A stretch of 64,000 nucleotides of DNA from Amorphus coralli DSM 19760 (GCF_000374525.1 NZ_KB894572.1:1-64000); one strand, 5' to 3'. Counted from the stretch's first letter, positions 35,011 through 44,816 are shown. A program made the numbers and translations. Notes: generated by a model not told the origin, from the letters alone.

Positions 35011-35973
35011 ATGCATTACTTTCTGGAGTTCGAAAAGCCGGTTGCCGACCTCGTCGGAAAGCTGGAGGAGCTGCGCGCCCTGGGCGCCGGTGACGAACGC
35101 TCGGTCAACGTCGACGAAGAGATCGCCCGCCTTGAGACGAAGGCGGAGCAGGCCCTCAAGGACATCTACGCCAAGCTGACGCCCTGGCAGAAGACGCAGG
35201 TGGCGCGCCATCCCGACCGGCCGCACGCGCGCGATTATATCGATGCGCTGATCACCGATTTCACGCCGATGTCCGGCGACCGGGCATTTGGCGAGGACGC
35301 CGCGATCACGGCCGGCTTCGGCCGCTTCCGCGGTACGCCGGTGGCGGTTCTGGCCCAGGAAAAGGGGCACGACACGGCGACCCGGCTGAAGCACAATTTC
35401 GGCATGGCGCGGCCGGAAGGCTACCGCAAGGCCGTGCGCATCATGAAGCTGGCCGACCGGTTCAAGCTGCCGGTCATTACCCTGGTGGATACCGCCGGCG
35501 CCTATCCGGGCATCGGCGCGGAAGAGCGCGGCCAGGCGGAAGCCATCGCGCGCTCCACCGAGGCCTGCCTCGCGCTGGGCGTGCCGAACGTGTCCGTCAT
35601 CATCGGTGAAGGCGGCTCGGGCGGTGCCATCGCGCTGGCCACGGCCAACCGGGTCGTGATGCTGGAGCACGCGATCTACTCGGTGATCTCGCCCGAAGGA
35701 GCGGCCTCCATCCTGTGGCGGGAATCGTCCAAGGCGCAGGACGCGGCCACCAATATGAAGATCACCGCGCAGGACCTCCTGAAGCTGAAGGTCATTGACG
35801 AGATCGTCGGCGAGCCGCTCGGCGGTGCCCACCGGGATCCGAAGGCGGTGATCGAGGCGGTCGGCACCACGCTGGAAACCGCGCTGTCGACGCTGGTGGT
35901 GGAGGATGCCGCGACGCTGAAGCGGGCGCGCCGGGACAAGTTCCTGGCCATTGGTCGCACGCTGGACCGCTAG
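35011..35973 (+). CDS. accA: acetyl-CoA carboxylase carboxyltransferase subunit alpha
   Basis: 320 residues from ATG 35011. It is the alpha half of the carboxyltransferase that moves CO2 from biotin to acetyl-CoA, giving malonyl-CoA for fatty-acid synthesis. Recognisable segments are [60 protein letters not shown] and [13 protein letters not shown]. The length is standard. It lies 62 bp after xerD. The beta subunit (accD) is not in the window. Confidence 0.96.
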   Translation: MHYFLEFEKPVADLVGKLEELRALGAGDERSVNVDEEIARLETKAEQALKDIYAKLTPWQKTQVARHPDRPHARDYIDALITDFTPMSGDRAFGEDAAITAGFGRFRGTPVAVLAQEKGHDTATRLKHNFGMARPEGYRKAVRIMKLADRFKLPVITLVDTAGAYPGIGAEERGQAEAIARSTEACLALGVPNVSVIIGEGGSGGAIALATANRVVMLEHAIYSVISPEGAASILWRESSKAQDAATNMKITAQDLLKLKVIDEIVGEPLGGAHRDPKAVIEAVGTTLETALSTLVVEDAATLKRARRDKFLAIGRTLDR

Positions 35974-36262
35974 AGACCGGCGCGACCCCCTCAGGTCACA
36001 ACACCGCCGCAATTGCGGTGTGATCGAATGTGATGGGAAACCGGCGCACGTGCGCTCGGGAGCGGGTTGCGCGAGCCCCCGAAAACACGGTTACTGTTTC
36101 GCAACCTGGACCGGGTAGGGTTGGCGACCGGGTGGCGGCGGAGAGCCGTCCCGCCGGATCGGTCTCATCGACCGAACGCGCAGACCGAGTGCCGGTTCCC
36201 TGGAACGGGTCCGATCCGCCCCGAGCGAGGCGGAACCCGGATCGAACCGAAGGGTGATTGCC

Positions 36263-37519
36263 GTGAGTTTGAGCCAAGGCATCCTGTCGAAGTGGCGCGG
36301 GCTTGTTGCCGCCGCGGCCATCGGCCTTGCCGTTGCGGGCTGTCAGGTCTCCGACCTGCCGAAGCATCTGAAGCCGCTCAGCCCGGCCATGCAGGCGAAG
36401 ATCCAGCGGCTCAACATGTCGCCGACCTCGCCGATCCTGGTACGCATCTTCAAGGAAGAGAACGAGCTGGAGGTCTGGAAGGAAAACCGCCACGGCAAGT
36501 TCGCGCTTCTGGAGACCTACGAGATCTGCGCCTGGTCCGGCGACCTGGGTCCCAAGAAGAAGGAGGGCGACCGCCAGTCGCCCGAGGGCTTCTACACGAT
36601 CTATCCGCACCAGATGAATCCGAACTCCAGCTACCACCTGGCGTTCAATCTCGGCTATCCGAACTCGTACGACGCCTCGCTGGGCCGCACCGGCTCCTTC
36701 CTGATGGTGCACGGCGACTGCTCCTCGCGCGGCTGCTACGCCATGGAAGACGAGCAGATCGAGGAGATCTACGCGCTCGGTCGCGAGGCTTTCCGCGGCG
36801 GTCAGCGGGCGTTCCAGGTGCAGGCCTATCCTTTCCGCATGACGCCGGAGAACCTGGCCAAGCATCATGACGACGAGAACATGCCGTTCTGGTCGATGCT
36901 GAAGGAAGGCTACGACCACTTCGAGGTCACCCACCGCGAGCCGCAGGTGGCTGTGTGCGGGCACAAGTACGTGTTCAACGCCGAGGCCCCGAACGGCCAG
37001 TCCTTCCGCGCCTCGTCCGCGTGCCCGGAATACAAGGTCCCGCAGGATATCTGGATCGCCGTTGCCTCCAAGCAGCGTGAGGACCAGGAGCGCACCCAGC
37101 AGATCCTCGCTGCCCAGGAGCGCAAGGAGCAGCGCCAGGAAGACTGGGAAGCCCGCAGGTCGGCCATCGCCGGTCTGATTGGCGGCGGCAAGGACAAGAC
37201 CGATGGCGCGGCCGGCATGAGCCCGGCGCCCTCCGAGGCCCCGACGGTTGCTCCGGCCGGCGTTCCTGCGGCCGACGAGCCGACCGATGACGCGGCGCGG
37301 ATGATGCAGATCGCCTCCGGTGTCCCGGTGCCGGCTCCCTCGCCGATCGCGTCCGGTGCCCGTGTGGCCCCGGCTCCGGTCGGCGCCGAGGACGGTGGTG
37401 ACGCGGCCGCGAAGTCGACCGCGCTGGCACTGGCCCCCGAGGAGCAGGAGGGCTCCGGTGCCATCGGCCGCATCGGCCAGGCCTTCGGGCGGGTCAACTC
37501 GGTGCTGCCCTGGAATTAA
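36263..37519 (+). CDS. L,D-transpeptidase lipoprotein (YkuD domain)
   Basis: 418 residues from GTG 36263, placed about 10 bases after GAAGGG; GTG 36254 is too close to that site. It has a lipoprotein signal with Cys27 in LAVAGC. The YkuD domain (about 50-230) carries the histidine and catalytic cysteine in MVHGDCSSRGCYAM. The C-terminal half is helical with a Glu/Arg-rich run, then Pro/Ala/Val-rich and probably disordered. It should form 3-3 crosslinks or attach proteins to peptidoglycan. It follows accA by 289 bp of sequence in which I see no gene, and ends at a strong terminator. Confidence 0.9.
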   Translation: MSLSQGILSKWRGLVAAAAIGLAVAGCQVSDLPKHLKPLSPAMQAKIQRLNMSPTSPILVRIFKEENELEVWKENRHGKFALLETYEICAWSGDLGPKKKEGDRQSPEGFYTIYPHQMNPNSSYHLAFNLGYPNSYDASLGRTGSFLMVHGDCSSRGCYAMEDEQIEEIYALGREAFRGGQRAFQVQAYPFRMTPENLAKHHDDENMPFWSMLKEGYDHFEVTHREPQVAVCGHKYVFNAEAPNGQSFRASSACPEYKVPQDIWIAVASKQREDQERTQQILAAQERKEQRQEDWEARRSAIAGLIGGGKDKTDGAAGMSPAPSEAPTVAPAGVPAADEPTDDAARMMQIASGVPVPAPSPIASGARVAPAPVGAEDGGDAAAKSTALALAPEEQEGSGAIGRIGQAFGRVNSVLPWN

Positions 37520-37560
37520 GGGCCGGCTTACCGGACCTGTCTGGTCCGACAACGGAATCA

Positions 37561-37601
37561 GAAAGCCCCGCTGTCCTGTGGACCGCGGGGCTTTCGTTTT
37601 T
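37561..37601 (+). terminator. rho-independent terminator
   Basis: GAAAGCCCCGC pairs with GCGGGGCTTTC over 11 bp around a 13-nt loop and is followed by GTTTTT. It lies 42 bp after the L,D-transpeptidase stop. Confidence 0.92.
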
Positions 37602-37623
37602 GCGGCAATGCGTTCGACCAAGT

Positions 37624-37774
37624 CACCCGCTCATGCCGGCCAATGCCGGCGTCCAGGTACTGAGTCTGCTGTGAGCGGTGCGGTAGGATGAGGTCCATTG
37701 CCGGTGGCTGCGCCCATCCTCTCGCCAAGTTCCCCCGGTTTTCCGCCCTTCGCCGGAATGAGCGGAGTGCGGGG
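37624..37774. repeat. pair of divergent R3 half-units
   Basis: A left-form R3 unit (37624-37657: CCCGCTCAT, then GCCGGC-CAAT-GCCGGC and TCCA) and a right-form unit (37741-37774: TTCCG...CGGAA followed by TGAGCGGAGTG) face each other across about 80 bp. Both share the CGCTCAT / ATGAGCGGAG flank of the GIY-YIG element termini. No nuclease sequence remains between them. It may be a heavily deleted element or two independent insertions. Confidence 0.6.
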
Positions 37775-37801
37775 TTGGTCTCGGTGTAACCCATCATTCC
37801 G

Positions 37802-37877
37802 CCAGCGGACGACCGTCCGCCGCCCGGCAGGGCGCCCACCCGGAGCCGGTGCGCGCAAGCGCACTCGGCGAGAGGGG
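37802..37877 (-). repeat. R2 repeat, short form, downstream of the indolepyruvate oxidoreductase
   Basis: One end has the hairpin GCGGAC-GACC-GTCCGC. The other has CGGAGCCGGTGCGCG followed by CAAGCGCACTCGGCGAGAGG, which itself forms a stem (GTGCGC with GCGCAC). On the gene strand it begins about 12 nt after the stop of the oxidoreductase. Orientation agrees with the other four copies. Confidence 0.82.
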
Positions 37878-37888
37878 CAAGAAAAACC

Positions 37889-40800
37889 CTACTCTGCCGC
37901 CTCCGCAGGGCGGACAGGTGAGCGGAACACGCGGCGCATCTCGGCGCGGGTAGCGTGGGCGCGTTCGATCGACGCCTCCTTTACCGGGCCGTAGCCCCGG
38001 ATCTTCTCCGGGTAGGCGGCGAGTGCGACGGCCGCGTCGAACGTCTCCGCCGTCAGCCCGCTGACGATCTCGTCGAGAATGCCCTCGTACTCGGTCAGCA
38101 CGCGGCGCTCCAGACGCCGCTCCGCCGTGCGGCCGAAGACGTCAAGCGGGGTGCCCCGGAAGCGGCGGGCCCAGGCCAGCACCGGCATCACCTTGAGGAT
38201 CCAGGGGCCGAAGGTCCGCTTTTCCGGCCTGCCGGTGCGTGCATCGGTCCGCGACAGAAGGGGCGGCGCCAGGTGCAGTTCGATCCGCTCGAAGGAGGCA
38301 AACTGCGCGTTGATCTGCGCGCGGAAGGCGGGCGAGGAATAAAGCCGCGCCACCTCGTACTCGTCCTTCACGGCCATCAGCTTGAAGAGAGAGCGGGCGA
38401 CGGTCTCGACCAGGTCGGTGCTGCCGGGCCGGACCCGCGTCTCGTGCCGGCCGATCTGGTCGAGGCGCTTCAGGTAGCGTTCGGCATAGGCACCGTTCTG
38501 GTAGTCGGCAAGGATCTCCGCCCGCCGATCGATCACCTCTTCGGTGGAGGCGGACAGGCTGCGGTGCTCCAGTGCCGGGCTGGACGCGGCGTCGCGTTCG
38601 AAACCCTCCGCCACGGACGGGTCGAGGACAAGGCGTCGGCCGAAGCGGAATGCTGCCCGATTCATCTCCGCCGCGACGCCGTTGAGCGCGATCGCCTGTT
38701 CGATGGAGAGCGAGGAAAGCGGAAGCGCGCCCAGCTGGTAGGCCGCGCCGAGCATGATCATGTTCGCGGCGATGGCATCGCCGAAGACGGCCGTGGCAAT
38801 CTCCGTCGCGGCGTAGAAGACAGCCCGCTCAGGGCCGGCCGCATCGCCGAGCGCCTTCACCACCCGCCGGGTGGGCAGCGAGAAGTCCGGATCCTGAACG
38901 AACTCGCCCGGCATCTGCTCGTGGGTGTTGGCGACGATCCGGGTGCGCCCGGGATCGATGGCGCCGAGCTGCCTTGCCATGCCGGCCACCGCGATATCGC
39001 AGGCGAGCACGAGGTCGGCTCCGCCGGCCCCGACGCGGATGGTGTGCAGATCCTCCGGGGCGGGGGCGAGCTTCACATGGCTGGTCACGGCGCCGCCCTT
39101 CTGGGCGAGGCCGGCCATGTCGATGATGCCGCAGCCCTTCCCCTCAAGGTGCGCCGCCATGCCGACGATGGCGCCGATGGTGACGACTCCGGTGCCGCCC
39201 ACGCCGGTGATGAGAATGCCATACGGCGCGTGCAGGCCGGGAAGCGCCGGCTCGGGCAATGCGTCGGCATCGGTCTCATACGGCGCGGCCGCCGCCTTCT
39301 CGTGGGGCCGGGCGCCGTGCAGGGTGACGAAGGAGGGACAGAAGCCCTTCAGGCAGGAAAAGTCCTTGTTGCAGTTGGACTGGTCGATCTGGCGCTTGCG
39401 CCCGAACTCGGTTTCCACCGGCTGCACGGCAACACAGTTGGACTGGACGGAGCAGTCGCCGCAGCCCTCGCAGACCTCTTCGTTGATGAGGACGCGCTGA
39501 TCGGGATCGGGGAAGGTACCCCGCTTGCGCCGGCGCCGCTTCTCCGCCGCGCAGGTCTGGTCGTAGATCAGAACGGTCAGGCCGGGGATCTCGCGCAGAT
39601 CGCGCTGCACCTCGTCGAGATCATCGCGGTGGTGGACGCTCGTTCCGGATGGCCAGCCGCCGCCATACTTGTCCGGCTCGTCGCTGACCACGGCGATCCG
39701 ATCGACACCCATGGCAGCGATTTCCGCCGCGATCTGGCCGACGGTGAGGCCGCCATCGTTGGCCTGACCGCCGGTCATGGCGACGGCGTCGTTGTAGAGG
39801 ATCTTGTAGGTCATGGTGACGCTGGCGGCCTTCGCCGCGCGGATCGCCATGATGCCGGAATGGTTGAACGTGCCGTCGCCGATATTCTGGAAGACGTGCG
39901 GCGTCTCGGAGAAGGGCGCCTCGCCGATCCAGTTGGCGCCCTCGCCGCCCATCTGGGTGAAGCCCTCGGTGGAGCGGTCCATCCATTGCGACATGAAATG
40001 GCAGCCGATACCGGCGAAGGCGTGACTGCCGTCGGGCACCACGGTCGAGGAGTTGTGCGGGCAGCCGGCGCAGAAATAGGGCCGGCGCGATGCGATATCG
40101 GTGGTTGATGCCAACCGCCTACGGGCGGCGCGAACCTTCTCCAGACGGGCTGCGATGGCCTCGTTGCCGGTGAACTCCACGATGCGGGTGCCGATCGCCT
40201 CGGCGATCATCGGCGCATCGAGCGCGCCGTTGGCGGGGAAAAGCCAGGCGCCGCCGGCATCGCGCTTGCCCTCGATGACCGGGCGCTCCGAACGCGAATA
40301 GAGGATCTCCCTGAGCTGGCCCTCAACCAGGCCGCGCTTCTCCTCCACCACGAGGATGCGCGGCAGGCCTTCGGCGAACTCGCCGACGCCTTCCGGATCC
40401 AGCGGCCACGAACAGCCGATCTTGTAGAGCCGGACGCCGAGATCGGCGCAGCCGACCTCGTCGATGCCAAGCAGGTCGAGCGCTTCCAGAACGTCCAGCC
40501 AGCTCTTGCCCAGCGAGGCGATGCCGAGCTGAGGCGTGCGGCCGCCGCGCGCCACAATCCGGTCGAGCCGGTTGGCGCGGGTGAAGGCGATCGCCGCCGG
40601 AATCTTGTGCCGGTGGAGGCGTTCTTCCTGGCCGAGCGCATCGAAGCCCGGGCGGATCGACAGGCCGCCCGGCGGCATCGGGACGTCGGGATGCACGATG
40701 TCGAGCCGGTCCAGGCGCCCATCGATGGACGCCGTGGATTCGATGGTGTCCTTGACGCACTTGAGGGCTGCCCAGGTGCCGGCGAAGCGCGACAAGGCGA

Positions 40801-41359
40801 AGCCCATCAGCCCGTAGTCGAGCACCTCCTGCACGCCCGCCGGGCTGAGGATCGGGATCATTGCGTCGACGAAGGCGTATTCGGACTGGTGCGCGGTGGT
40901 GGAGGATTCGCAGGTATGATCGTCGCCCATCAGGGCGAGCACGCCACCCCAGGGCGAGGTGCCGGCAAGGTTGGCGTGGCGGAAGGCGTCGCCCGAGCGG
41001 TCGGCGCCGGGTCCCTTGCCGTACCAGACGCCGAAGACGCCGTCATACCGCCCGGTGCCGCGCAGCTCCGCCTGCTGGGTGCCCCACAGAGCGGTCGCGG
41101 CGAGATCCTCGTTGAGTGCCGGCTGGAAGAGCACACCGGCCTCGGACAGGCGCTTGCCGGCCCGGGCAAATTGCTGGTCGAGGCCGCCGAGCGGCGAGCC
41201 TCGATAGCCGGTGACGTAGCCGGCGGTGTGCTTGCCCAGCGCCGCGTCCCGCGCCTGCTGCATCAGCGTCAGCCGAACCACCGCCTGGGTGCCGGAGACG
41301 AAGATGCGGTCGGCGGAGAGGTCGTACTTCTCGTCGAGTGTGACGGAACGCGGAGCCAT
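37889..41359 (-). CDS. indolepyruvate ferredoxin oxidoreductase, fused alpha-beta
   Basis: 1156 residues. The N-terminal part is the thiamine-diphosphate-binding oxidoreductase (GYRGSPLGGLDQQFARAG, then FCAGCPHNSSTVVPDGSHAF). The middle has a ferredoxin-like cysteine cluster (CEGCGDCSVQSNC, NCNKDFSCLKGFC). The C-terminal part is the gamma-type domain (GILITGVGGTGVVTIGAIVG). It oxidatively decarboxylates arylpyruvates, or related 2-oxo acids, to acyl-CoA with ferredoxin as electron acceptor. Alphaproteobacteria carry this as a single long gene rather than separate iorA and iorB. It is convergent with the L,D-transpeptidase. Confidence 0.92.
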   Translation of the reverse strand: MAPRSVTLDEKYDLSADRIFVSGTQAVVRLTLMQQARDAALGKHTAGYVTGYRGSPLGGLDQQFARAGKRLSEAGVLFQPALNEDLAATALWGTQQAELRGTGRYDGVFGVWYGKGPGADRSGDAFRHANLAGTSPWGGVLALMGDDHTCESSTTAHQSEYAFVDAMIPILSPAGVQEVLDYGLMGFALSRFAGTWAALKCVKDTIESTASIDGRLDRLDIVHPDVPMPPGGLSIRPGFDALGQEERLHRHKIPAAIAFTRANRLDRIVARGGRTPQLGIASLGKSWLDVLEALDLLGIDEVGCADLGVRLYKIGCSWPLDPEGVGEFAEGLPRILVVEEKRGLVEGQLREILYSRSERPVIEGKRDAGGAWLFPANGALDAPMIAEAIGTRIVEFTGNEAIAARLEKVRAARRRLASTTDIASRRPYFCAGCPHNSSTVVPDGSHAFAGIGCHFMSQWMDRSTEGFTQMGGEGANWIGEAPFSETPHVFQNIGDGTFNHSGIMAIRAAKAASVTMTYKILYNDAVAMTGGQANDGGLTVGQIAAEIAAMGVDRIAVVSDEPDKYGGGWPSGTSVHHRDDLDEVQRDLREIPGLTVLIYDQTCAAEKRRRRKRGTFPDPDQRVLINEEVCEGCGDCSVQSNCVAVQPVETEFGRKRQIDQSNCNKDFSCLKGFCPSFVTLHGARPHEKAAAAPYETDADALPEPALPGLHAPYGILITGVGGTGVVTIGAIVGMAAHLEGKGCGIIDMAGLAQKGGAVTSHVKLAPAPEDLHTIRVGAGGADLVLACDIAVAGMARQLGAIDPGRTRIVANTHEQMPGEFVQDPDFSLPTRRVVKALGDAAGPERAVFYAATEIATAVFGDAIAANMIMLGAAYQLGALPLSSLSIEQAIALNGVAAEMNRAAFRFGRRLVLDPSVAEGFERDAASSPALEHRSLSASTEEVIDRRAEILADYQNGAYAERYLKRLDQIGRHETRVRPGSTDLVETVARSLFKLMAVKDEYEVARLYSSPAFRAQINAQFASFERIELHLAPPLLSRTDARTGRPEKRTFGPWILKVMPVLAWARRFRGTPLDVFGRTAERRLERRVLTEYEGILDEIVSGLTAETFDAAVALAAYPEKIRGYGPVKEASIERAHATRAEMRRVFRSPVRPAEAAE

Positions 41360-41467
41360 CGGCGGGGCCTTCGGTCGGAGGACACGAGCAGTCTGGAAAG
41401 AGTCTAGCCCGAGCCGATGCCGGTCAACCCGAATCGGTGCCTGTTTTTCCGAAATGAGGGCTCGGCC

Positions 41468-43063
41468 TCAGCTTCCGTAGATCACCGTCGGCAGCCAGGT
41501 GGACAGCTCCGGCAGGTACCAGAGGATCAGCAGGGCCAGCATCTGGATGAAGACGAACGGAATCACGCCGGAATAGATCGACATGGTCTTCACCTCGGGC
41601 GGCGCCACGCCGCGCAGGTAGAAGAGCGCGAAGCCGAACGGCGGCGTCAGGAACGAAGTCTGCAGGTTCACGGCCATCATGATGCCGAGCCAGACCGGGT
41701 TCATCGGTTCGCCGTTGGGCATCTCCATCATCAGGAGAACCGGCGCCACCAGAGGCACCACGACGAACACGATCTCCAGGAAGTCGAGGAAGAAGCCGAG
41801 GAAGAACATCAGGAGCATGACCGCGAGGATCGCTCCGATGGTGCCGCCCGGCAGGTTCGACAGGAACTCCTCCACCATCTCCTCGCCGCCGAGGCCGCGG
41901 AAGACGAGGGAGAAGAGCGCGGCGCCGATCAGGATCACGAAGACCATGCAGGTGATCTGGGTGGTGCCTTCCAGAACCGGCTGCAGCACGCCGGCGCGCA
42001 GCACGCGCAGGAGCGCGATGACAACGCCGACGGCAACCACGAGGCAGAGGGCCAAGGCGATCCAGATGGCGATCATGTCGCCGGTGCCGATCACCGTCCG
42101 GTTGATCCGCATATCGACGGTGGAGACGAGGATCAGGAGGCCGATCACGGCGAGGCCGGCAAGATAGATCGGCCAGGGCCTGTCCGGATTGATGCGCAAC
42201 CCGCCGAGCAGCAGCGCCCCGATGGCGCCCACCGAGGCGGCCTCGGTGGGGGTGGCGACGCCGGCCAGGATGGAGCCGAGCACCGAAACGATCAGCACGA
42301 TCGGGGGGACGAGCGCGTGCAGCACCTTGGACAGGGTGACGTGCTCGCCTTCTTCCGGCGGCATGGCCGGGCTGGAGTCCGGCCAGATCAGGGCAACGAT
42401 CATCTGATAGGCGATGTACATGCCCACAAGCATCAGGCCCGGGATCAGCGCGCCGGCGAAGAGGTCGCCCACCGAGACCGTCTCCGGGGAGAAGATCCCC
42501 ATGTCGAGCTGGGCCTTCTGATAGGCGTTCATCAGCTGGTCGCCGAGCACGACCAGCACGATCGACGGCGGGATGATCTGGCCCAGCGTGCCGGCCGCGG
42601 CAATGGAGCCGCAGGCGAGGCTTGGGGAGTAGCCGCGCTTCAGCATGGTCGGCAGCGACAGCAGGCCCATGGTGACCACGGTAGCGCCGACGATACCGGT
42701 GGAGGCGGCCAGGAGGGCGCCCACGATGGCCACCGACAGGCCGAGGCCGCCGCGCATGTGGCCGAACAGCTTGCCCATCGTGTCGAGGAGTTCCTCGGCG
42801 ACGCGGGAGCGCTCCAGCATCACGCCCATGAAGATGAACAGCGGCACCGCGACCAGGACCTCGTTGGTCATGGTGCCGAAGATGCGCTGCGGCAGGGCGG
42901 CGAAGAAGGCGATGTCGAAGACGCCGAACACCATGCCGATCAGGCCGAAGATCAGCGCGATACCGGAGAGGGTGAAGGCGACGGGGAAGCCCGACAGGAG
43001 CACGACGCACGCGGCGACGAACATCAGGAGGTCGAGCATATGCGCGAAATCGTCGAACGACAT
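41468..43063 (-). CDS. dctM: TRAP transporter large permease
   Basis: 531 residues from ATG 43063. It has about twelve or more helices, starting DLLMFVAACVVLLSGFPVAFTLSG, with the DctM motif FIFMGVMLERSRVAEELL and GAIGALLLGG. It is longer than ordinary DctM (about 430) because of extra helices between roughly 250 and 390, a feature of the mannitol/chloroaromatic (FcbT3, TakM-type) subgroup. It uses the Na+ gradient to import a carboxylate captured by DctP. Its start is 8 bp after the small permease stop. Confidence 0.92.
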   Translation of the reverse strand: MSFDDFAHMLDLLMFVAACVVLLSGFPVAFTLSGIALIFGLIGMVFGVFDIAFFAALPQRIFGTMTNEVLVAVPLFIFMGVMLERSRVAEELLDTMGKLFGHMRGGLGLSVAIVGALLAASTGIVGATVVTMGLLSLPTMLKRGYSPSLACGSIAAAGTLGQIIPPSIVLVVLGDQLMNAYQKAQLDMGIFSPETVSVGDLFAGALIPGLMLVGMYIAYQMIVALIWPDSSPAMPPEEGEHVTLSKVLHALVPPIVLIVSVLGSILAGVATPTEAASVGAIGALLLGGLRINPDRPWPIYLAGLAVIGLLILVSTVDMRINRTVIGTGDMIAIWIALALCLVVAVGVVIALLRVLRAGVLQPVLEGTTQITCMVFVILIGAALFSLVFRGLGGEEMVEEFLSNLPGGTIGAILAVMLLMFFLGFFLDFLEIVFVVVPLVAPVLLMMEMPNGEPMNPVWLGIMMAVNLQTSFLTPPFGFALFYLRGVAPPEVKTMSIYSGVIPFVFIQMLALLILWYLPELSTWLPTVIYGS

Positions 43064-43071
43064 GGGGGCGC

Positions 43072-43611
43072 TCAGGGCGTCGCGGAGGGAATGGTGAGGG
43101 CGTCCAGCTCGTCCCTGTCGCCGCCAAGCGCCAGGATCGAGTGGATGACCATGGCAAGCCCCTGGAGGAAGAGCTGCGCGGCGAAGACGAGGATGGCGGT
43201 CTTGAGCAGGAAGACGCCGGGAATGCCGGAGGATTCGCGGGAGCCTTCCAGGATGGCCCAGGAGTTGGAAACGTAAGGCCAGCTGATCCAGAAGATCAGG
43301 GTGCAGACCGGCATCAGGAAGAAGAGGCAGCCGAGCAGGTTGACCCATGCCTTCCGGCGGGGCGAAGCCTCGCGATAGAAGATGTCGATGCGCACGTGCC
43401 CGTCCACGCGCAGCGTGTAGGCGGCCGCCAGCATGAACAGGAAGGCGTGCAGGTAGATGATCAGCTCCTGCATCTGGATGGAGCCGACGCCGAACACGTA
43501 GCGCATCACCACGACGATGAACTGCACGAGCACGACGGCAAGCGCCAGCCAGGCGAGGATCCTGCCGGTCCAGAGATTGATGGCGTCGATCGCCAGGGCG
43601 ATGGCACGCAT
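43072..43611 (-). CDS. dctQ: TRAP transporter small permease
   Basis: 179 residues from ATG 43611, chosen because CACAGGACAG precedes it; ATG 43659 would add 16 weakly supported residues. Four transmembrane helices, starting ILAWLALAVVLVQFIVVVMRYVF, with the family's VSNSWAI and EGSRESSGIPGVFLLK segments. It pairs with the large permease downstream. It lies between the binding-protein and large-permease genes, the normal TRAP order. Confidence 0.9.
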   Translation of the reverse strand: MRAIALAIDAINLWTGRILAWLALAVVLVQFIVVVMRYVFGVGSIQMQELIIYLHAFLFMLAAAYTLRVDGHVRIDIFYREASPRRKAWVNLLGCLFFLMPVCTLIFWISWPYVSNSWAILEGSRESSGIPGVFLLKTAILVFAAQLFLQGLAMVIHSILALGGDRDELDALTIPSATP

Positions 43612-43718
43612 GAGACTGTCCTGTGGAGACCGGCCGGCGGAGGCGGCGGGACGCGTCATCAGGGGGAACGGCGCGGCAGCGGTCCGCCGCGCCGTCGTGA
43701 GCGGATGGGCCGGGCGGC

Positions 43719-44816
43719 CTATTCCTTGCCGATGATCCGGCTGCGGCCCATGGAGTAGGCCTGCTCGGAAATGTCGGTCCAGCCAGCAAGGTCCTTCCGG
43801 GCCTTGATGTAGCTGTCGTAGATCCGCTTACCGAGGTCATCGTGGTCGGCGACCTTGGCCACGACCTCTTCCGAGGCAGCGCCGAACGCGTCGAAGATCT
43901 CGTCGGAGAACTTCTTCAGCTGGACGCCGTGCTCGTTGATGAGGGTCGAGAGCGCCTGGCCGTTCTTCGCCATGAACTCGGCGTACATGTTGTTGTTTTC
44001 GGCGCGGGCGCAGGCGGTGACGATCGCCTTGTCGGAATCCGACAGGCCGTCCCAGACGCCCTTGTTCAGGCCGACGCCCAGCGTCGGGCCCGGCTCGTGG
44101 AAGCCCGGGTAGTAGTAGAACTTGGCGACCTTGTAGAAGCCGAAGGCCAGATCGTTCCACGGACCCACCCACTCGGTGCCGTCGATGGCGCCGGACTGCA
44201 GGGCCTGGAAGATTTCACCGCCGGGAAGGTTGATCACCGACACGCCGAGCTGGCGCAGCGCTTCGCCGCCGAGGCCAGGCATGCGGAACTTGAGGCCGCG
44301 CAGGTCTTCGACGGTGTTGATCTCGTTGCGGAACCAGCCGCCCATCTGGACGCCGGTGTTGCCGCACTGGAACGGCTTGATGTTGAAGCCGGCCGACAGC
44401 TCGTCCCAGAGTTCCTGGCCGCCGCCCCACTGCACCCAGGCGTCCTGCTCGCCGGCGGTCAGGCCGAGCGGCACGGCCGCGAAGAAGGCGAAGGCCGGGT
44501 GCTTGCCCTGCCAGTAATATTCGGCACCGTGATACATGTCGGCGGTGCCGTTCTGGACCGCGTCGAACGATTCGAACGGCGGCACCAACTCGCCCGCGGC
44601 GAACAGCTTCACCGTGATGCGGCCGTCGGTGGCTGCGGTGATGGAGTCGGCAAAGCGCTGGGCGCCGGTGCCCAGGCCGGGGAAGTTCTTCGGCCACGTG
44701 GTGACCAGCTTCCACTCCTGTTTGCCCTGGGCAATGGCAGGCGCGGCCAGCGTGGCGGACGCGGCGGTGGCGCCGGCGGCCACACCTGCCGATTTCAGAA
44801 AGGAACGGCGATCCAT
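43719..44816 (-). CDS. dctP: TRAP transporter substrate-binding protein, Tat-exported
   Basis: 365 residues. The N-terminus MDRRSFLKSAG carries a twin-arginine signal followed by an Ala-rich core, with cleavage likely after AIAQ. The mature protein resembles the TakP/FcbT1 group: WKLVTTWPKNFPGLGTGAQRF, AEYYWQGKHPAFAFFAAVPLG, then GAIDGTEWVGPWNDLAFGF. TakP binds 2-oxo acids with Na+ and FcbT1 chlorobenzoates. Either type would suit a cell with indolepyruvate oxidoreductase next door, but the ligand is unproven. It is the first gene of the TRAP operon. GGGAGGATACC precedes the start. Confidence 0.92.
   Translation of the reverse strand: MDRRSFLKSAGVAAGATAASATLAAPAIAQGKQEWKLVTTWPKNFPGLGTGAQRFADSITAATDGRITVKLFAAGELVPPFESFDAVQNGTADMYHGAEYYWQGKHPAFAFFAAVPLGLTAGEQDAWVQWGGGQELWDELSAGFNIKPFQCGNTGVQMGGWFRNEINTVEDLRGLKFRMPGLGGEALRQLGVSVINLPGGEIFQALQSGAIDGTEWVGPWNDLAFGFYKVAKFYYYPGFHEPGPTLGVGLNKGVWDGLSDSDKAIVTACARAENNNMYAEFMAKNGQALSTLINEHGVQLKKFSDEIFDAFGAASEEVVAKVADHDDLGKRIYDSYIKARKDLAGWTDISEQAYSMGRSRIIGKE

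Noticed and set aside
35974-36262. possible small gene or RNA between accA and the L,D-transpeptidase
   Set aside because: Several short frames exist, but none has a ribosome-binding site with a plausible product, and no stable conserved hairpin was evident.
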